Below the pieces are notes generated by a model. The model saw nothing but the letters and a program-made list of their open reading frames with translations, ran no database searches and was not told where the DNA came from. From an uncultured Acetatifactor sp. (GTDB taxonomy: Bacteria; Bacillota; Clostridia; Lachnospirales; Lachnospiraceae), in contig CATKYJ010000001.1 of NCBI GenBank assembly GCA_949840885.1, forward strand, positions 124,001 through 188,000: DNA of 64,000 nucleotides, read 5' to 3'. This document shows positions 27,454-36,102 of this stretch, in pieces. Both the position numbers and the translations under genes were made by a program. How positions within the stretch are numbered: position 1 is the first letter of the stretch; each line of letters opens with the position of its first letter.

Positions 27454-30400
27454 TTACCAGGTCTCAACCGTCAGCGTATCCGGCAGTTCCAGCCACTGCT
27501 CCTTAGGGATCCTTATGCCTCCCTGACGGTAGGTATCCTCTCCCGGAGAAAGAGACAGTTTTCTGTCCTCTGCCCAAAGCGCCGCCGCTCCGCAGCCTTT
27601 CTCCCGAACCATATAGCGGATTGTCTTCGTCCTGCCGCCGAATGCGGCCGTTATCTGCGCACCGTCCAATTCTGCAGGCAGAGCCGGATTGAATTCCACC
27701 CAGTCTGCAGTCATCCGGATTCCCAGCATATCCCTGATAACGCGGCTTAGATATATGCCGGGGCCGCTGGAATAAAGCCTCCATCCGCCCTTTGCCAGGA
27801 TCTCGCCTTTTCTCAGTTCCTCAAACCGGCTGCTGAATTCATACCGGTCCGCCACATCCGCGTCCGAACTGCTGAAATAGGTGTTGGCCTGCCTGGGCGC
27901 CGCATTGGGTACTGTCTCCGTCAGAAGAATGGGATTGGCCTGTAGGATTCCTTTCCAGAGCTTCTCCCCTCTTCCCAGCCTCGCCATGGCCTCCAGATAC
28001 CTGATATGGGCATGGACGTAGAGGATACCGATTTCTCTTCCCACATTTGCCGCCTGCTCCGCTCTCTGGAAATATACGGAACGCCCGCCGTTATACGTGG
28101 CCGGCCGGTTCATCAGTCTGACTCCGTCCGGGAATGTAAGTTCCTTTTCGATCAGTTCCTCGTTTACGGCGGCAAGTGCATCGTCCGCGATTCCTGCGAT
28201 GATGCTCCTGGTCAGGGGAAGCAGCCTGAAGCGGATCCCCGTCATTTCGTCTAACGGATGCAGCAGGTACTGAATCTCCCCATCGTCCTCCATCAGGATG
28301 AATCCGGCTATGACGCCGTCCTTTACCAGGTAATTGCTGAAATCCTCTTTCATCGCCTCCGTGAGCTCAGACAGCCGCGCCCCTGTCTGCAGCCCTGCTT
28401 TTTCCAGCTGCCTGCCAAGCCCGGACATGACCTGGATGGCCAGCGCGTGGGTCCATGCGCTGCAGAGTTTTTTCTTCCACTCGGGCCTGGCGGGCTGCAG
28501 GGTATCGTCCCAATCGCCTCCCGCATAGTTGACCAAATGCGTGCCCGGCAGCATCCGCTCTCTGACACTGGCAACCGCACGTTCAATATGCTTCAGAATG
28601 CTCTCCGGCCCTCCGTCCCGGTAAGGGACCTCCGCCTCTAAAAGAGCCAGGTCGCCGCTGGCTTCCAGATAGTCTCCGATGCTCTTTAAGGGCCAGAACA
28701 CCACATCCCCGTGACAGTCCCCCGCCGCATAGGGGTAACGGTCATACATAAAGAATTGAGGCCACTCTCCGGAATCCCGATTCTGATGGGCAAAGATTTC
28801 CAGCAGCGTCTCCCTGGCAAGACTGAAATGCCCCGTGGCCAGGAAAAGCTCCATGGGCCCTTGGCAGACATCCCTGGTTCCCCAGGCCGCTCCTCCGGAC
28901 TGCTCCAGTCCGTGGGGCGCCGCAAAATGAATCATGGCATCGTGGAGATACCAATACAAAATCTCGTTCATCCGCTCCAGCTTCGGCTTCTGCGCATGGT
29001 CAAACCGAATCTCCCCCAGGAATGACTCGTAGAAATTCAGATACCACTTTTCCGCTTCCTCCGGTCCCCACAGCCTCTCCGCCGCCGGCGCTTTTTCTCC
29101 CAGGGTTCCGCTGACAAACAAGGTCATCCTTGCGCCCTTTGCCCTGCCAAGGAGCAGATCCGCGCTCCTAGCCAGACCGTCCCCGTACAAAAGCCCGTCG
29201 TCCCCAAAGCTCCCCTCCGTGTCCAGAAATACCATCCGGTACTCCAACTCGGGATAATACTCATTGGAAGCTTTGCCGGTTCCGGCCTTAAGGCACACTC
29301 CCTTTTTGTCCGAGTCAAACCGGATCCGCAGATCCTCCCCGGCCAGAGCCAGTCCGGCCTGAACCAGATACTCATAGCTTTTTCCGCTTTCGCTTTCGGC
29401 CTGCAGGAAAAAGACGTTTTCACGGCCCACCCAGGCGGTGATCACCAGCATATCCTCCGGAAGAGCGTAATACCATCTGGAAAAATTCAGTCCCATCTCA
29501 TAGGCTGACGGCATTGTCAGCATCCGGTATTTTCCCTCCATCCGCACATAGATGCGGATACCATGCTGAGTGTGGAGATTCAGCGTATCCCTGACAGCGT
29601 CCAGCAGAGGATTGCTGTCCACATTGCCTACCACCAGCTGGCTGGCAAAAACGCCGTACATATAGTTTGTCACCGCCAAAAGCTCTTTATCTACCTTTTC
29701 ATCCGACATGGCGCTGAGCAGGATATGGCCATGGGGGCGCTCCATTGCGACCTCCTTTTCCTGCATGACCACATGGCGGTGGTTCTCCGTAAAGAAGCTA
29801 AACAGCTTTCCATCGCTGTACTCTTCCAGTCTGCGCTGCGGGAACCGTCTGTCCGTCTCTTCTCTTCCCAATGCGTCCGCGGCATAGGGCTCTCCCAGTT
29901 CCTGTGCGGGCCCCAGCATGCAGACCGCTTCCCCTTTGCCGTCTCTCCAATCCCCGGCCATCCATACCTTTCTTACGACAGCGCTTCTCTCCTGCTGCCT
30001 GTCCGGCTCCTCACAGTCCGGCAGGAAATATCCGTAAAAAGCTGCCCTGCGCTCTCCCTCCAGCACAAACTTTTCCGTCTGCAGAGCTATGCAGGCCAAT
30101 TCATACTGATAGACCTTTGAGGGAAGCATCCTTTCTTTCAGGGCCTGCAGTTGCCTGTTCTTCTTGCTCTCCCTGCCATATAGCTGGAAAGCGTCCGTGG
30201 CGTAGGCGATGGTCCTGATTCCCAGAGAGCCCTGCTGCAGCATGGGATGGCGGCCCCCCTGGTCCATATTCTGGCGGGATGCGATGGCGAAGCCCTCTTC
30301 GGTCTCTGCCACATGATGTCCAAGGTACTGGCTCTGATACAGTACATTGGCCCGAAGCGCTCCCCTGTCGGCCACACCGATATCCTGCACATATACCAGG

Positions 30401-30780
30401 TCGCATTTTTCTCCGCTTCCGGTCAGAGATACGTTCCAGATCCAGGCGGAGGCGTCCTCCCCGCCATCCGGTATCCCGGCCGGGCGAAAGGTTACTTTAC
30501 AGGATATCCCCTCTGCCTCCCTCTCAAACTCCAGAGAGGATTCCGATACTTTCATCTGCGTTCCGGCTCCGTTGAGACGATATATTTTTTCAACGCTTTC
30601 TCCCCGGAAAATCCGCAGGAAAATCCCTCCCACCGGCTCCTCTGTCAGGCCTGTGGGGATCTGCGTGATCACGAAAGCTTCTCTTGAGAATTCATGGGCA
30701 TTACCGTTTTCCAGAAAAGAATACTCTGCTTTTCCGTCTTTTATCCGAATCAACGAATCTCTATATTTCCATATCTCCAT
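27454..30780 (-). CDS. GH94 phosphorylase, probable 1,2-beta-oligoglucan phosphorylase
   Basis: Cytoplasmic enzyme of 1108 residues. It phosphorolyses beta-linked glucose from an oligosaccharide to give alpha-glucose 1-phosphate. Length fits the 1,2-beta-oligoglucan phosphorylase group (about 1110) rather than cellobiose phosphorylase (about 810). The GH94 general-acid region is clear: NYAGGDWDDTLQPA near residue 755. The N-terminal part is beta-sandwich. The start is placed at the ATG at 30780 with AGGAG 10 nt upstream; a longer frame to 30855 would run through the promoter and operator. First gene of the operon. Two GH144 genes in the same transcript support the beta-1,2-glucan assignment. 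Confidence 0.87.
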   Translation of the reverse strand: MEIWKYRDSLIRIKDGKAEYSFLENGNAHEFSREAFVITQIPTGLTEEPVGGIFLRIFRGESVEKIYRLNGAGTQMKVSESSLEFEREAEGISCKVTFRPAGIPDGGEDASAWIWNVSLTGSGEKCDLVYVQDIGVADRGALRANVLYQSQYLGHHVAETEEGFAIASRQNMDQGGRHPMLQQGSLGIRTIAYATDAFQLYGRESKKNRQLQALKERMLPSKVYQYELACIALQTEKFVLEGERRAAFYGYFLPDCEEPDRQQERSAVVRKVWMAGDWRDGKGEAVCMLGPAQELGEPYAADALGREETDRRFPQRRLEEYSDGKLFSFFTENHRHVVMQEKEVAMERPHGHILLSAMSDEKVDKELLAVTNYMYGVFASQLVVGNVDSNPLLDAVRDTLNLHTQHGIRIYVRMEGKYRMLTMPSAYEMGLNFSRWYYALPEDMLVITAWVGRENVFFLQAESESGKSYEYLVQAGLALAGEDLRIRFDSDKKGVCLKAGTGKASNEYYPELEYRMVFLDTEGSFGDDGLLYGDGLARSADLLLGRAKGARMTLFVSGTLGEKAPAAERLWGPEEAEKWYLNFYESFLGEIRFDHAQKPKLERMNEILYWYLHDAMIHFAAPHGLEQSGGAAWGTRDVCQGPMELFLATGHFSLARETLLEIFAHQNRDSGEWPQFFMYDRYPYAAGDCHGDVVFWPLKSIGDYLEASGDLALLEAEVPYRDGGPESILKHIERAVASVRERMLPGTHLVNYAGGDWDDTLQPARPEWKKKLCSAWTHALAIQVMSGLGRQLEKAGLQTGARLSELTEAMKEDFSNYLVKDGVIAGFILMEDDGEIQYLLHPLDEMTGIRFRLLPLTRSIIAGIADDALAAVNEELIEKELTFPDGVRLMNRPATYNGGRSVYFQRAEQAANVGREIGILYVHAHIRYLEAMARLGRGEKLWKGILQANPILLTETVPNAAPRQANTYFSSSDADVADRYEFSSRFEELRKGEILAKGGWRLYSSGPGIYLSRVIRDMLGIRMTADWVEFNPALPAELDGAQITAAFGGRTKTIRYMVREKGCGAAALWAEDRKLSLSPGEDTYRQGGIRIPKEQWLELPDTLTVETW

Positions 30781-30818
30781 TGTCTGTCCGCTCCTGTCCA
30801 TGTATATGATTTCACGTT

Positions 30819-30834
30819 GTCGAAACGTTTCTAC
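30819..30834. promoter_or_regulatory. LacI-type operator
   Basis: Palindrome GTCGAAACGTTTCTAC, 14 of 16 positions symmetrical with a perfect GAAACGTTTC core. It lies just downstream of the -10 box, an ideal repressor site, and matches the CG-centred operators of LacI-family proteins. The regulator at 9834-10826 is the obvious candidate. Confidence 0.7.
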
Positions 30835-30839
30835 TGGCA

Positions 30840-30868
30840 ATATTATACTATTCAAAATCCATTGTCAA
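30840..30868 (-). promoter_or_regulatory. Promoter of the beta-1,2-glucan operon
   Basis: Minus-strand TTGACA (30863-30868), then TAATAT (30840-30845) after 17 bp, or TATAAT (30842-30847) after 15 bp. No other strong promoter was found down to 8461. Confidence 0.7.
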
Positions 30869-31095
30869 TAGCTTCTTCCGCCCTCCTGAAATCTTGTACA
30901 TTATAGACAATTTTACGCCTAGTATTTTGTGGAAATTCACTTACAGCCATTTGCAGGCCTGTTTTCCGCTTTCCGGTCTGTTTCGGGAATATACTTTCAA
31001 GCGATAAAGTCTGCCATCCGTTTATAGCATCTGCCCCTGGTAAATCGGCGCCCGTCAGCCTCGCTGACACATTTCCTTTGGGTGATTGTGTGCAT
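30869..31095. other. Intergenic stretch without a convincing gene
   Basis: A reading frame of 88 codons crosses it on the minus strand but runs into the GH94 promoter and lacks a ribosome binding site. A small 6-bp hairpin (about 31056-31070) is the only other structure. Confidence 0.5.
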
Positions 31096-31131
31096 AAAAA
31101 GAAGCACCGAGAGAACAAAGCCCCTCAGTGC
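31096..31131 (-). terminator. Terminator of the lipid-helicase transcript
   Basis: On the minus strand GCACTGAG (31124-31131, containing the helicase stop) pairs with CTCGGTGC (31103-31110), one G-U pair, followed by TTCTTTTTAT. Classical intrinsic terminator overlapping the gene end. Confidence 0.75.
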
Positions 31132-34100
31132 CTTACCGAGAAATAGTTCATCAGAATCTCTTTGATATGGCTGTACCGCCTGGCGTAGGAGTTCTCCACC
31201 CGGATCAGCTGCAGGTGGTGGGCGGCGCAGATTTCATTCTTTTTCCGGTCTCTGTTCTTCACCGCCTCATCCCCGAAATGCTCCTTGCCGTCCAGTTCAA
31301 TGGCCAAAACGGGAAAGTCGGCCTGCCCTTGTTTCTCATAGACCACAAAATCGAATCGCCCGGAATAGAACAGGTCGCTGTGATTTACGTTGTCCGAAAA
31401 GACCTGGGAAATGGCTACTTCTTTCTGTATGGTGAAGCGGTTCTGGGACAGCCAGATATTTTCCAGGGCATGGTTCAGATTCTCCAGGAAAGCCTCCTCG
31501 GTGGCCGTGCTGAAAGGCTTCACCCCCAAAGCTCTGGAGTTTGCCGTCTTGCGGGTGACCTGGGTCTCGCCGTTTTTCTTCACATATTCCACCAGCTCAT
31601 AGAGGTCATCTTCATCGCCCTGCCTGTGGAGCCTGTTCAGATTCGCTGAGTCGGAGAGCACAATGAGGCGGTCCCTGGCCCGGGAGGTGGCTACGTTGAT
31701 GAGCTCCTTATTATTCTTCAGCCATTCATAAGTGCCGGCCTGGGTCTGGTCGGTAATCGCAGTGGAGAACAGCACCACGTCCTTTTCGTCTCCCTGAAAG
31801 GCATGCACCGTGCCGCAGGCCACATTGGAAAGCCCCTCCCGTTCCAGAGCCTCCTCTATGAGCTTCCTCTGGTTCACGAAAGGCGTGATGACTCCGATGC
31901 TCTGCTGTCTGTGGCGTTTGGCATAGCCTACTATCTCCTCCACCTCCCCGGGGGACGTATTGCGCAATGCCTCTTTTTGGTTCTTCACGTCCACGTACAC
32001 CAGCGGATGCGGCTCTTTGCTCTCGGAGCAGATCTGCAGCCTGGCGTTGTAATACTTCTGGTTATTGAATTCGATGATCTTTTTGTTGCAGCGGTAGTGA
32101 TTGTGCAGCAGTACCTCGTCGCTGACCGCATCGCAGGCCAGGAATGTCTTGTAGATAGAATTTTTGCAGTAATCGTATTCCTCGGCCACATTGTACTTCT
32201 TCCGCAGCTTCTGATTGGGCGCCTCGTCCAGGAGGATTACAGGGTTGAGCTGCTGGGGATCCCCCACCAGCATCAGGCTCTCCCCCCGCAGGATGGGCAC
32301 TAAAGACACCGCCGTGTTGCACTGGCTGGCCTCGTCCATGATGACCATGTCGAACATGGGGCCCGGCTCCCCCAGCCTGTGGGCAGAGATGCAGGTAGTG
32401 ATGATAATGGGAAAGATTTCCTGGAGTTTTTTCACGTTTGCGGTTTCTGTCAGGTATTTGGAAAAAGCGGCGGTCTGCTCCTTTTCATCCATGTCGAATA
32501 AGATCTTTCGTAATTTCGCATATTTTTTATCATCCAGCTTCTTCAGATACCGGGCTGACGTGTAATAGAGATATTTGCGCAGCTCCTCCAAGTCATCATC
32601 CAGCAGGGCCAGGGCATCCCCGTCCGTGATCTCCCCCATCTGTCCGATCCGCTTCTGCACCTGTCCAAGCTGTCTGCCCTGGAGGTCCGCCTGAAAGGGC
32701 AGCATCTCCATGGACATCTGCACCCGGCTCTGGTACTCAAGCAGACGGTTCAGGGTCTCGCTGCGCTCCTTTAAGTCCAGCACTTCCTCATATCTGCGCA
32801 GCAGGTTGGACAGGTTCTTCGCACGGTTGGCTCTGTCTCCTTTCCTCCTGTCCAGGGTGCCCTCAAATACCGTTATGCCCTGAACCTGCTGGTACAGGTT
32901 TCGGATATACTTTATGGCCTCCCTAACCTTGTCCACATTTCCCAGCCGCAGGACAGGGAATGGAATCCGCTTCCCCTGGTATCTTAAGTCCGTCAGCTTT
33001 TCAAACACCGTATTGATAGGGTGGTTGTTATAAGAGGCGAAAAGTACCGTTTTTTCGTTGAAAAAGGCGGTTACCATGGTATTGAGAATGGTGTTGGTCT
33101 TCCCGGTGCCCGGCGGCCCCTGGATATAGGCCAGGGGGTACTTCATGGCATTGTGGATGGCCAGGAGCTGATCCAGATTGGTCTGGCGGCTGATCAAGGC
33201 CAGGGGATAGTTCTTCCTGCGCAGGGGTCTGTCCAGCAGGTCCCCGAAAAAAGCTTTCAGGGGCACCGTGCTCCTGTCCTCGTCGCACATCTTTATGATG
33301 GCCTGGTATTCCGAGTGAAGATCCAGGGCAATATCCATCCCCATGCCGATGACGTAGGGCATGTCGTCCACCCCCATTACCCGGCCGCTGCGGCGCATGA
33401 TACAGTCCTTGATCTTCTCCTGGTTCTTCTCGAAATCCTTTAGCAGCTCGTATTCGTCCCCATCCAGGTATCTGCGGATATTCTCCTTTACCTCCCCGTA
33501 GCTGTACTCGGTGCAGATGGTGATGTCCTCCTCCGGCCGCAGGAGGCGGCCTTTCACGTCCAGCTGAAGCTTGCGGCAGGCCAGCACGTAGAGTCCTCTT
33601 GCGGTGTGGATGCTGAGCACGTTCATGGCAAGCTGCTGGATGGAAAGCCTGGTAGCTTTTTCCTTTTCTTTTTCCGTCCTCCTCTGGAAATTCCGGACTA
33701 TGGTGCGGAACTGTTCCCCGTCCAGCGCATAGCCCTCCCCCTGGAAGCTCTCCCTGTCCAGATAGCGGACCAAAGCAAAGTCCGAATGGTAGGGCACCGT
33801 GTCCATGCGGTTGCACATTTCCAGGTAATTCAGGATTTTCAGGTTGGGAGAGTTGTCGAAGAGGGATTTGTATCTGTGGGAATTCAGGCTGATGTCCTCC
33901 ACCAGTTCCTCATTGACAGGCTGATAAGACCCCTCCACGATCTGAGAGGTCAGAATGGAATCTATGTAGATGGCTTCATAGCTTTTTGTGGTATACCGGC
34001 CAAGGTGCAGGCCGTCCACGGCCAGGGTACGCTTTTGGGGATTCAGGCTTCGGATGCCGATCCAGTATTTCGTGATCTGGCTTTCTCTGTTCCTGTACTC

Positions 34101-34160
34101 GATCTGCAGCCATTTTCCCTCGTGGATGGCTCTGAAAATGTCACGGCAGATATTGTTCAT
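31125..34160 (-). CDS. WYL-like domain, SF1 (Upf1/DNA2-like) helicase and nuclease-like C terminus
   Basis: Cytoplasmic protein of 1011 residues. Residues about 5-75 resemble a WYL domain (GKWLQIEYRNRESQITKYW, TLAVDGLHLGRYTTKSYEAI). The SF1 core has Walker A GPPGTGKTNT near 350, Walker B DEASQCNTAVSLVPILRGES, QLNPV, and motif AFQGDEKDVV followed by NVATSRARDRL. A coiled insertion lies near 440-560. The last 80 residues look like a Vsr/DUF2726-type nuclease (FDFVVYEKQGQADFPVLAIE, ELDGKEHF, RDRKKNEICAAHHLQLIRVE). Such fusions are known in defence-like or DNA-repair proteins; the exact role is unknown. It follows psd by 111 bp and likely shares its transcript. Confidence 0.85.
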   Translation of the reverse strand: MNNICRDIFRAIHEGKWLQIEYRNRESQITKYWIGIRSLNPQKRTLAVDGLHLGRYTTKSYEAIYIDSILTSQIVEGSYQPVNEELVEDISLNSHRYKSLFDNSPNLKILNYLEMCNRMDTVPYHSDFALVRYLDRESFQGEGYALDGEQFRTIVRNFQRRTEKEKEKATRLSIQQLAMNVLSIHTARGLYVLACRKLQLDVKGRLLRPEEDITICTEYSYGEVKENIRRYLDGDEYELLKDFEKNQEKIKDCIMRRSGRVMGVDDMPYVIGMGMDIALDLHSEYQAIIKMCDEDRSTVPLKAFFGDLLDRPLRRKNYPLALISRQTNLDQLLAIHNAMKYPLAYIQGPPGTGKTNTILNTMVTAFFNEKTVLFASYNNHPINTVFEKLTDLRYQGKRIPFPVLRLGNVDKVREAIKYIRNLYQQVQGITVFEGTLDRRKGDRANRAKNLSNLLRRYEEVLDLKERSETLNRLLEYQSRVQMSMEMLPFQADLQGRQLGQVQKRIGQMGEITDGDALALLDDDLEELRKYLYYTSARYLKKLDDKKYAKLRKILFDMDEKEQTAAFSKYLTETANVKKLQEIFPIIITTCISAHRLGEPGPMFDMVIMDEASQCNTAVSLVPILRGESLMLVGDPQQLNPVILLDEAPNQKLRKKYNVAEEYDYCKNSIYKTFLACDAVSDEVLLHNHYRCNKKIIEFNNQKYYNARLQICSESKEPHPLVYVDVKNQKEALRNTSPGEVEEIVGYAKRHRQQSIGVITPFVNQRKLIEEALEREGLSNVACGTVHAFQGDEKDVVLFSTAITDQTQAGTYEWLKNNKELINVATSRARDRLIVLSDSANLNRLHRQGDEDDLYELVEYVKKNGETQVTRKTANSRALGVKPFSTATEEAFLENLNHALENIWLSQNRFTIQKEVAISQVFSDNVNHSDLFYSGRFDFVVYEKQGQADFPVLAIELDGKEHFGDEAVKNRDRKKNEICAAHHLQLIRVENSYARRYSHIKEILMNYFSVRH

Positions 34161-34215
34161 CGGAATGCTCCTCTTCCATGGAATGCTCCTCTTCCATGGA
34201 ATGCTCCTCTTCCAT
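34161..34215 (-). repeat. Triplicated 18-bp leader repeat overlapping the helicase start region
   Basis: Three exact copies of ATGGAAGAGGAGCATTCC on the minus strand. Each carries an ATG and a GAGGAG ribosome binding site. In its own frame it encodes MEEEHS three times and then DEQYLP and a stop inside the helicase start region; the helicase ATG is one base out of phase. It may be a short leader peptide coupled to helicase translation. Copy number may vary between strains. Confidence 0.8.
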
Positions 34216-34271
34216 GGTCCCTGCCACCGGCAAGCTATGCTCAGGACATGTTCGCGGACTATTGATTTTCG

Positions 34272-35138
34272 TCAACCCAGGGGCTTTGCGCCCACCCGTT
34301 CGCCCAGCCGCACTTTCGTTTCGATGCCCAGGCGGGAGTTGCTCCGGATATCCGCGTCCGGCAGGACTTTATCCTTTCCCGTAATCAGGATCACCGTGGA
34401 GCCGCCGTATTCAAACCTGCCTTTCTCCCAGCCCCGGCGCACCCGCCGGCCCCTGTCATGGTTCCGAATCTTCCCTACCAGCATGGCCCCCACTTCCATC
34501 TGAACCATCCTGCCAAATTGCCTGGAGCGGAAAAGACAGTATTCCCTGGTGTTCTCCTTATAGACAGGGTATCTGTCGCCTGCCACCGGATTCACCGTAT
34601 GAAGCACCCCCGGAATCCGCACAGCCTCCCCCACCCTGCCATCGTCCACATAGATGTAACGGTGGTAGTCCTCCACGCACAGCCGAAACACCCACACATA
34701 GCCTCCCATGAACTCTGCCGCCAGTCTGTGGCTGCGCAGCAGACTGTCTACGGTGTAGCGCGTATTTTTTATGGGAAAACCGCTTTCGCCGTCGATGGGA
34801 TACACGCTTACCCTGCTGTCGCAGGGGCTGACAAGCGCCCCGGGACAGGCATCCAAAGTACGCGCGCCTTTCGCCAGCTTCCGCGTAAAAAAGTCGTTGT
34901 AGGACTGATATTCCCTGGACTCGCACTGCGCCATGTCAATGGAATGCCTGCGGACGAACCCGGGGATCAGCGCCCTGGAAAGGCCCGAATCCAAAAAAGC
35001 CCCGGTCAGCTTTGACACTGCAGGAGACACCAAAAGCTTCAGAAGAAAACGCCCCGGCACAGTCCCATAGAGCCCTTTCAAAATCCTGTCCTGCTCTTTC
35101 TCCACAATATTCCCTTTTCTGTCCACCACCAGACTCAT
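34272..35138 (-). CDS. psd: Phosphatidylserine decarboxylase
   Basis: Membrane-associated enzyme of 288 residues that converts phosphatidylserine to phosphatidylethanolamine. It self-cleaves to make a pyruvoyl group; the cleavage site is in EYGGSTVILI (GGST, the variant of LGST seen in Clostridia-type enzymes) near residue 243. Also typical are YNDFFTRKL near 75, SPCDSRV near 100 and EDYHRYIYVDDG. The start is the ATG at 35138, with AGGAGG 5 nt upstream; a TTG at 35156 would lie within the pssA end. It follows pssA by 14 bp. Confidence 0.93.
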   Translation of the reverse strand: MSLVVDRKGNIVEKEQDRILKGLYGTVPGRFLLKLLVSPAVSKLTGAFLDSGLSRALIPGFVRRHSIDMAQCESREYQSYNDFFTRKLAKGARTLDACPGALVSPCDSRVSVYPIDGESGFPIKNTRYTVDSLLRSHRLAAEFMGGYVWVFRLCVEDYHRYIYVDDGRVGEAVRIPGVLHTVNPVAGDRYPVYKENTREYCLFRSRQFGRMVQMEVGAMLVGKIRNHDRGRRVRRGWEKGRFEYGGSTVILITGKDKVLPDADIRSNSRLGIETKVRLGERVGAKPLG

Positions 35139-35152
35139 AGCCGCCTCCTTTA

Positions 35153-35806
35153 TCAAATCCCCTTGAGCAGACTCCGCCAGCTATGCCACGCAAAAAGGAT
35201 CACCAATACCGCCAGCGTCACCGCGGCTACGATAAAGAGCACCTCTTTCACAGACGGCTTCCGAAGCCTGAAATTTAATATAAACAAAAGTCCCACCAGC
35301 AGCACCACCACATGCAGCGACACCACAAATGCCATATGGCTGGGGAACAGGGGCGATACCACAAACAGAAGCGGCAGCGCGATGGCCATGGAGGTAATGG
35401 GCAGCCCCTGATAATACTTTCGTGCCCCCCCTTCCTCGGCCTGGCGCTTTGCCTCCATCACATTGAAATACCCCAGGCGGATCAGACCGGCCAGTCCGTA
35501 CAGCGCCAGAATGGCCATGCTCCAGATCCGGTCCATTCCCAGCTTATAGCAAATCACGATGGGCAGCACGCCAAAGCAGACGATATCACACAAAGAATCA
35601 ATCTGTATCCCGAAGTTCTTTTCATCATCCGTCCGGTTCTTCTTGGTCCTGGCAATCTTCCCGTCGAACATGTCGCACAGCCCCGAAAAAGCCAGAAAGA
35701 AAATCGCCCACCGCAGATTCATAGTGCTGGCGCTGAAAATACCTGCCACCGCGGATATAAAACTGATGTAGGTCAGTATCACCGTATAATCGTAAAAACC
35801 TATCAA
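35153..35806 (-). CDS. pssA: CDP-diacylglycerol-serine O-phosphatidyltransferase
   Basis: Integral membrane enzyme of 217 residues that makes phosphatidylserine. The CDP-alcohol phosphatidyltransferase motif is complete: D-x2-D-G-x2-A-R then G-x3-D-x3-D, seen from CDMFDGKIAR to FGIQIDSLCD (about 43-74). Several membrane helices follow. The start is TTG, with GGAGGGG about 7 nt upstream. It forms an operon with psd. Confidence 0.92.
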   Translation of the reverse strand: MIGFYDYTVILTYISFISAVAGIFSASTMNLRWAIFFLAFSGLCDMFDGKIARTKKNRTDDEKNFGIQIDSLCDIVCFGVLPIVICYKLGMDRIWSMAILALYGLAGLIRLGYFNVMEAKRQAEEGGARKYYQGLPITSMAIALPLLFVVSPLFPSHMAFVVSLHVVVLLVGLLFILNFRLRKPSVKEVLFIVAAVTLAVLVILFAWHSWRSLLKGI

Positions 35807-35947
35807 AAGAACCCCTCCTCACATTCCGTCCCCAGTTCCCAAATTCTTATAGAATCATTATTGTTCAATCATGGCATAATGGCCAGGCGGCCGCATCCAA
35901 TCTCCGATAAGGTCATTCTGTCATATCAAGATATGTGCCACAGGCCA

Positions 35948-35974
35948 ATTATAGGACAAATAAAAACAGTCCAA
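35948..35974 (-). promoter_or_regulatory. Candidate promoter of pssA-psd-helicase
   Basis: In the 296-bp gap 35807-36102. Minus-strand TTGGAC (35969-35974) and TATAAT (35948-35953) with a 15-bp spacer, somewhat short. The rest of the gap is AT-rich and has no gene. Confidence 0.45.
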
Positions 35975-36102
35975 AGTTTATATCGACAGATTTCTTTTTA
36001 TATCTTAGTCTTTTTCATAGAAATTTATCAACATTTTATGCCATTTTTATTATCCAATTCTTTATCCCCGGCTCTTTTTTATGTCCATACCCCAGAACGG
36101 TT

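Noticed and set aside
30852..31118. Minus-strand frame of 88 codons
   Set aside because: No ribosome binding site, overlaps the GH94 promoter, no recognisable features.
31125..34160. Part of a multi-gene defence island
   Set aside because: Only this single gene has defence-like domains; neighbours are lipid and sugar genes.
34161..34215. CRISPR or attachment-site repeat
   Set aside because: Three contiguous 18-bp units with no spacers and no integrase nearby; better explained as a leader repeat.
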